Below, in pieces: positions 5,312 to 5,714 of a DNA stretch of 5,714 bases. Where the stretch lies: positions 1 to 5,714 of the forward strand of contig JAHDDN010000366.1 in NCBI GenBank assembly GCA_020629335.1, written 5' to 3'. The notes under the pieces were generated by a model. That model was not told the DNA's origin. It saw nothing but the letters and a program-made list of their open reading frames with translations, and did no database searches. The position numbers were made by a program, and so were the translations under genes. The DNA comes from Chitinophagales bacterium. GTDB taxonomy: Bacteria; Bacteroidota; Bacteroidia; Chitinophagales; UBA2359. The number at the start of each line of letters is the position of its first letter. The stretch's first letter is position 1.

Positions 5312-5714
5312 TTACCAAAGTTTCCATCCTGGTTTGTCGTTCTCTTTTTTATCCTCTTTTGGAGGAGGGGGCGTATTGGGTTTAGGCTGTTCTTTTTTGA
5401 TTTCTTTGATTTTTTGTTGGAGTGTATTCTTTTTTGGGCCGCCATTTTTTTTGAGAATGTCTTTGACTTCTTGGAGGAGTTTAGCACCTTTTTCAGGTTT
5501 GACCATGTAGACGAAATTGGCGTAGCCCCAGATAGAGGAGGCTAAATCAGCGCCTTCGCCCCATTTTTTGCCCTGCATACCTGTTTGTTTGATTTGGTGA
5601 AGCAGTGCTCTGAATTGTTTGAGTTTTTTTCTGTTAACGCCTAATTCATCGTTGACGATGATGCCTGTTACTTCTTGTCTGGCACCTTTGCGCATGACGC
5701 GTGATTTGTCGGGG
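5312..5714 (-). CDS. Retron-type reverse transcriptase, C-terminal fragment cut by window edge
   Basis: The frame is open to the window edge, giving 133 residues; the ATG at 5695 is internal, because the codons before it (PDKSRV) continue the domain. The segment RQEVTGIIVNDELGV followed by KLKQFRALLHQIKQTG matches the thumb-region signature of retron-type reverse transcriptases (RQxVTGxVVN..., then a helix with RA.LH). Downstream, GYANFVYMVKPEKGAKLL fits the conserved 'G.i.fV...P.kG.kL' segment of the same enzymes. The last ~40 residues are unusual: Lys-rich, with PKPNTPPPPKED, ending in GWKLW. The catalytic YxDD palm lies outside the window, so activity and class (retron, Abi or DGR-like) cannot be judged. 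Any retron msr-msd RNA would normally lie upstream, beyond the edge. It is followed by hairpins and the plus-strand structured repeat, and looks independent of the metabolic operon. Confidence 0.8.
   Translation of the reverse strand, partial: PDKSRVMRKGARQEVTGIIVNDELGVNRKKLKQFRALLHQIKQTGMQGKKWGEGADLASSIWGYANFVYMVKPEKGAKLLQEVKDILKKNGGPKKNTLQQKIKEIKKEQPKPNTPPPPKEDKKENDKPGWKLW

Noticed and set aside
5050..5487. 145-residue minus-strand open frame overlapping the reverse transcriptase end.
   Set aside because: It is an out-of-frame reading of the Lys-rich tail that continues through the hairpins and the repeat; no recognisable domain.

Overview
The window looks like a chromosomal segment of a Bacteroidota bacterium, possibly from the Saprospiria or a related marine group. 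Evidence: moderately AT-rich DNA, no clear Shine-Dalgarno sequences, AT-rich leaders, an S23-type four-helix-bundle gene, and a structured intergenic repeat of the kind I associate with Bacteroidota (Flavo-1-like). The phylum assignment is an inference; no marker gene is present.

All recognisable genes lie on the minus strand, so transcription runs from high to low coordinates. In that order: the 3' end of a retron-type reverse transcriptase cut by the window edge (5714-5312); a gene-free stretch (5311-4928) with a terminator-like hairpin, a structured repeat on the plus strand and an AT-rich repeat tract; a short-chain dehydrogenase/reductase (4927-4157); a zinc-independent medium-chain reductase of the prostaglandin reductase/CurA type with a TTG start (4127-3123); an acyl-CoA dehydrogenase of the ACAD10/11 type (3126-1915, ATGA overlap with the previous gene); an IR-bounded cassette carrying a four-helix-bundle gene (1859-1345); a second copy of the structured repeat (1338-1116); and an aminoglycoside-phosphotransferase-fold kinase of the ACAD10/11 N-terminal type (1087-17).

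The metabolic genes fit together. The kinase and the acyl-CoA dehydrogenase are separate counterparts of the two domains fused in animal ACAD10/ACAD11, and of LvaA/LvaC of the Pseudomonas levulinate pathway. There, a 4-hydroxyacyl-CoA is phosphorylated on the 4-hydroxyl and phosphate is then eliminated to yield an enoyl-CoA for beta-oxidation. An SDR could interconvert 4-oxo and 4-hydroxy acyl groups, and the reductase belongs to a family that reduces enone/enal double bonds, including 4-hydroxynonenal in mammals. I infer a catabolic or detoxifying cluster for 4-oxygenated acyl chains.

The most interesting non-coding signals are two ~220-nt structured repeats in opposite orientation with compensatory stem changes, and a perfect 28-bp inverted repeat around the four-helix-bundle gene. 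One copy of the structured repeat and the cassette both lie between the dehydrogenase and kinase genes, apparently splitting the cluster.
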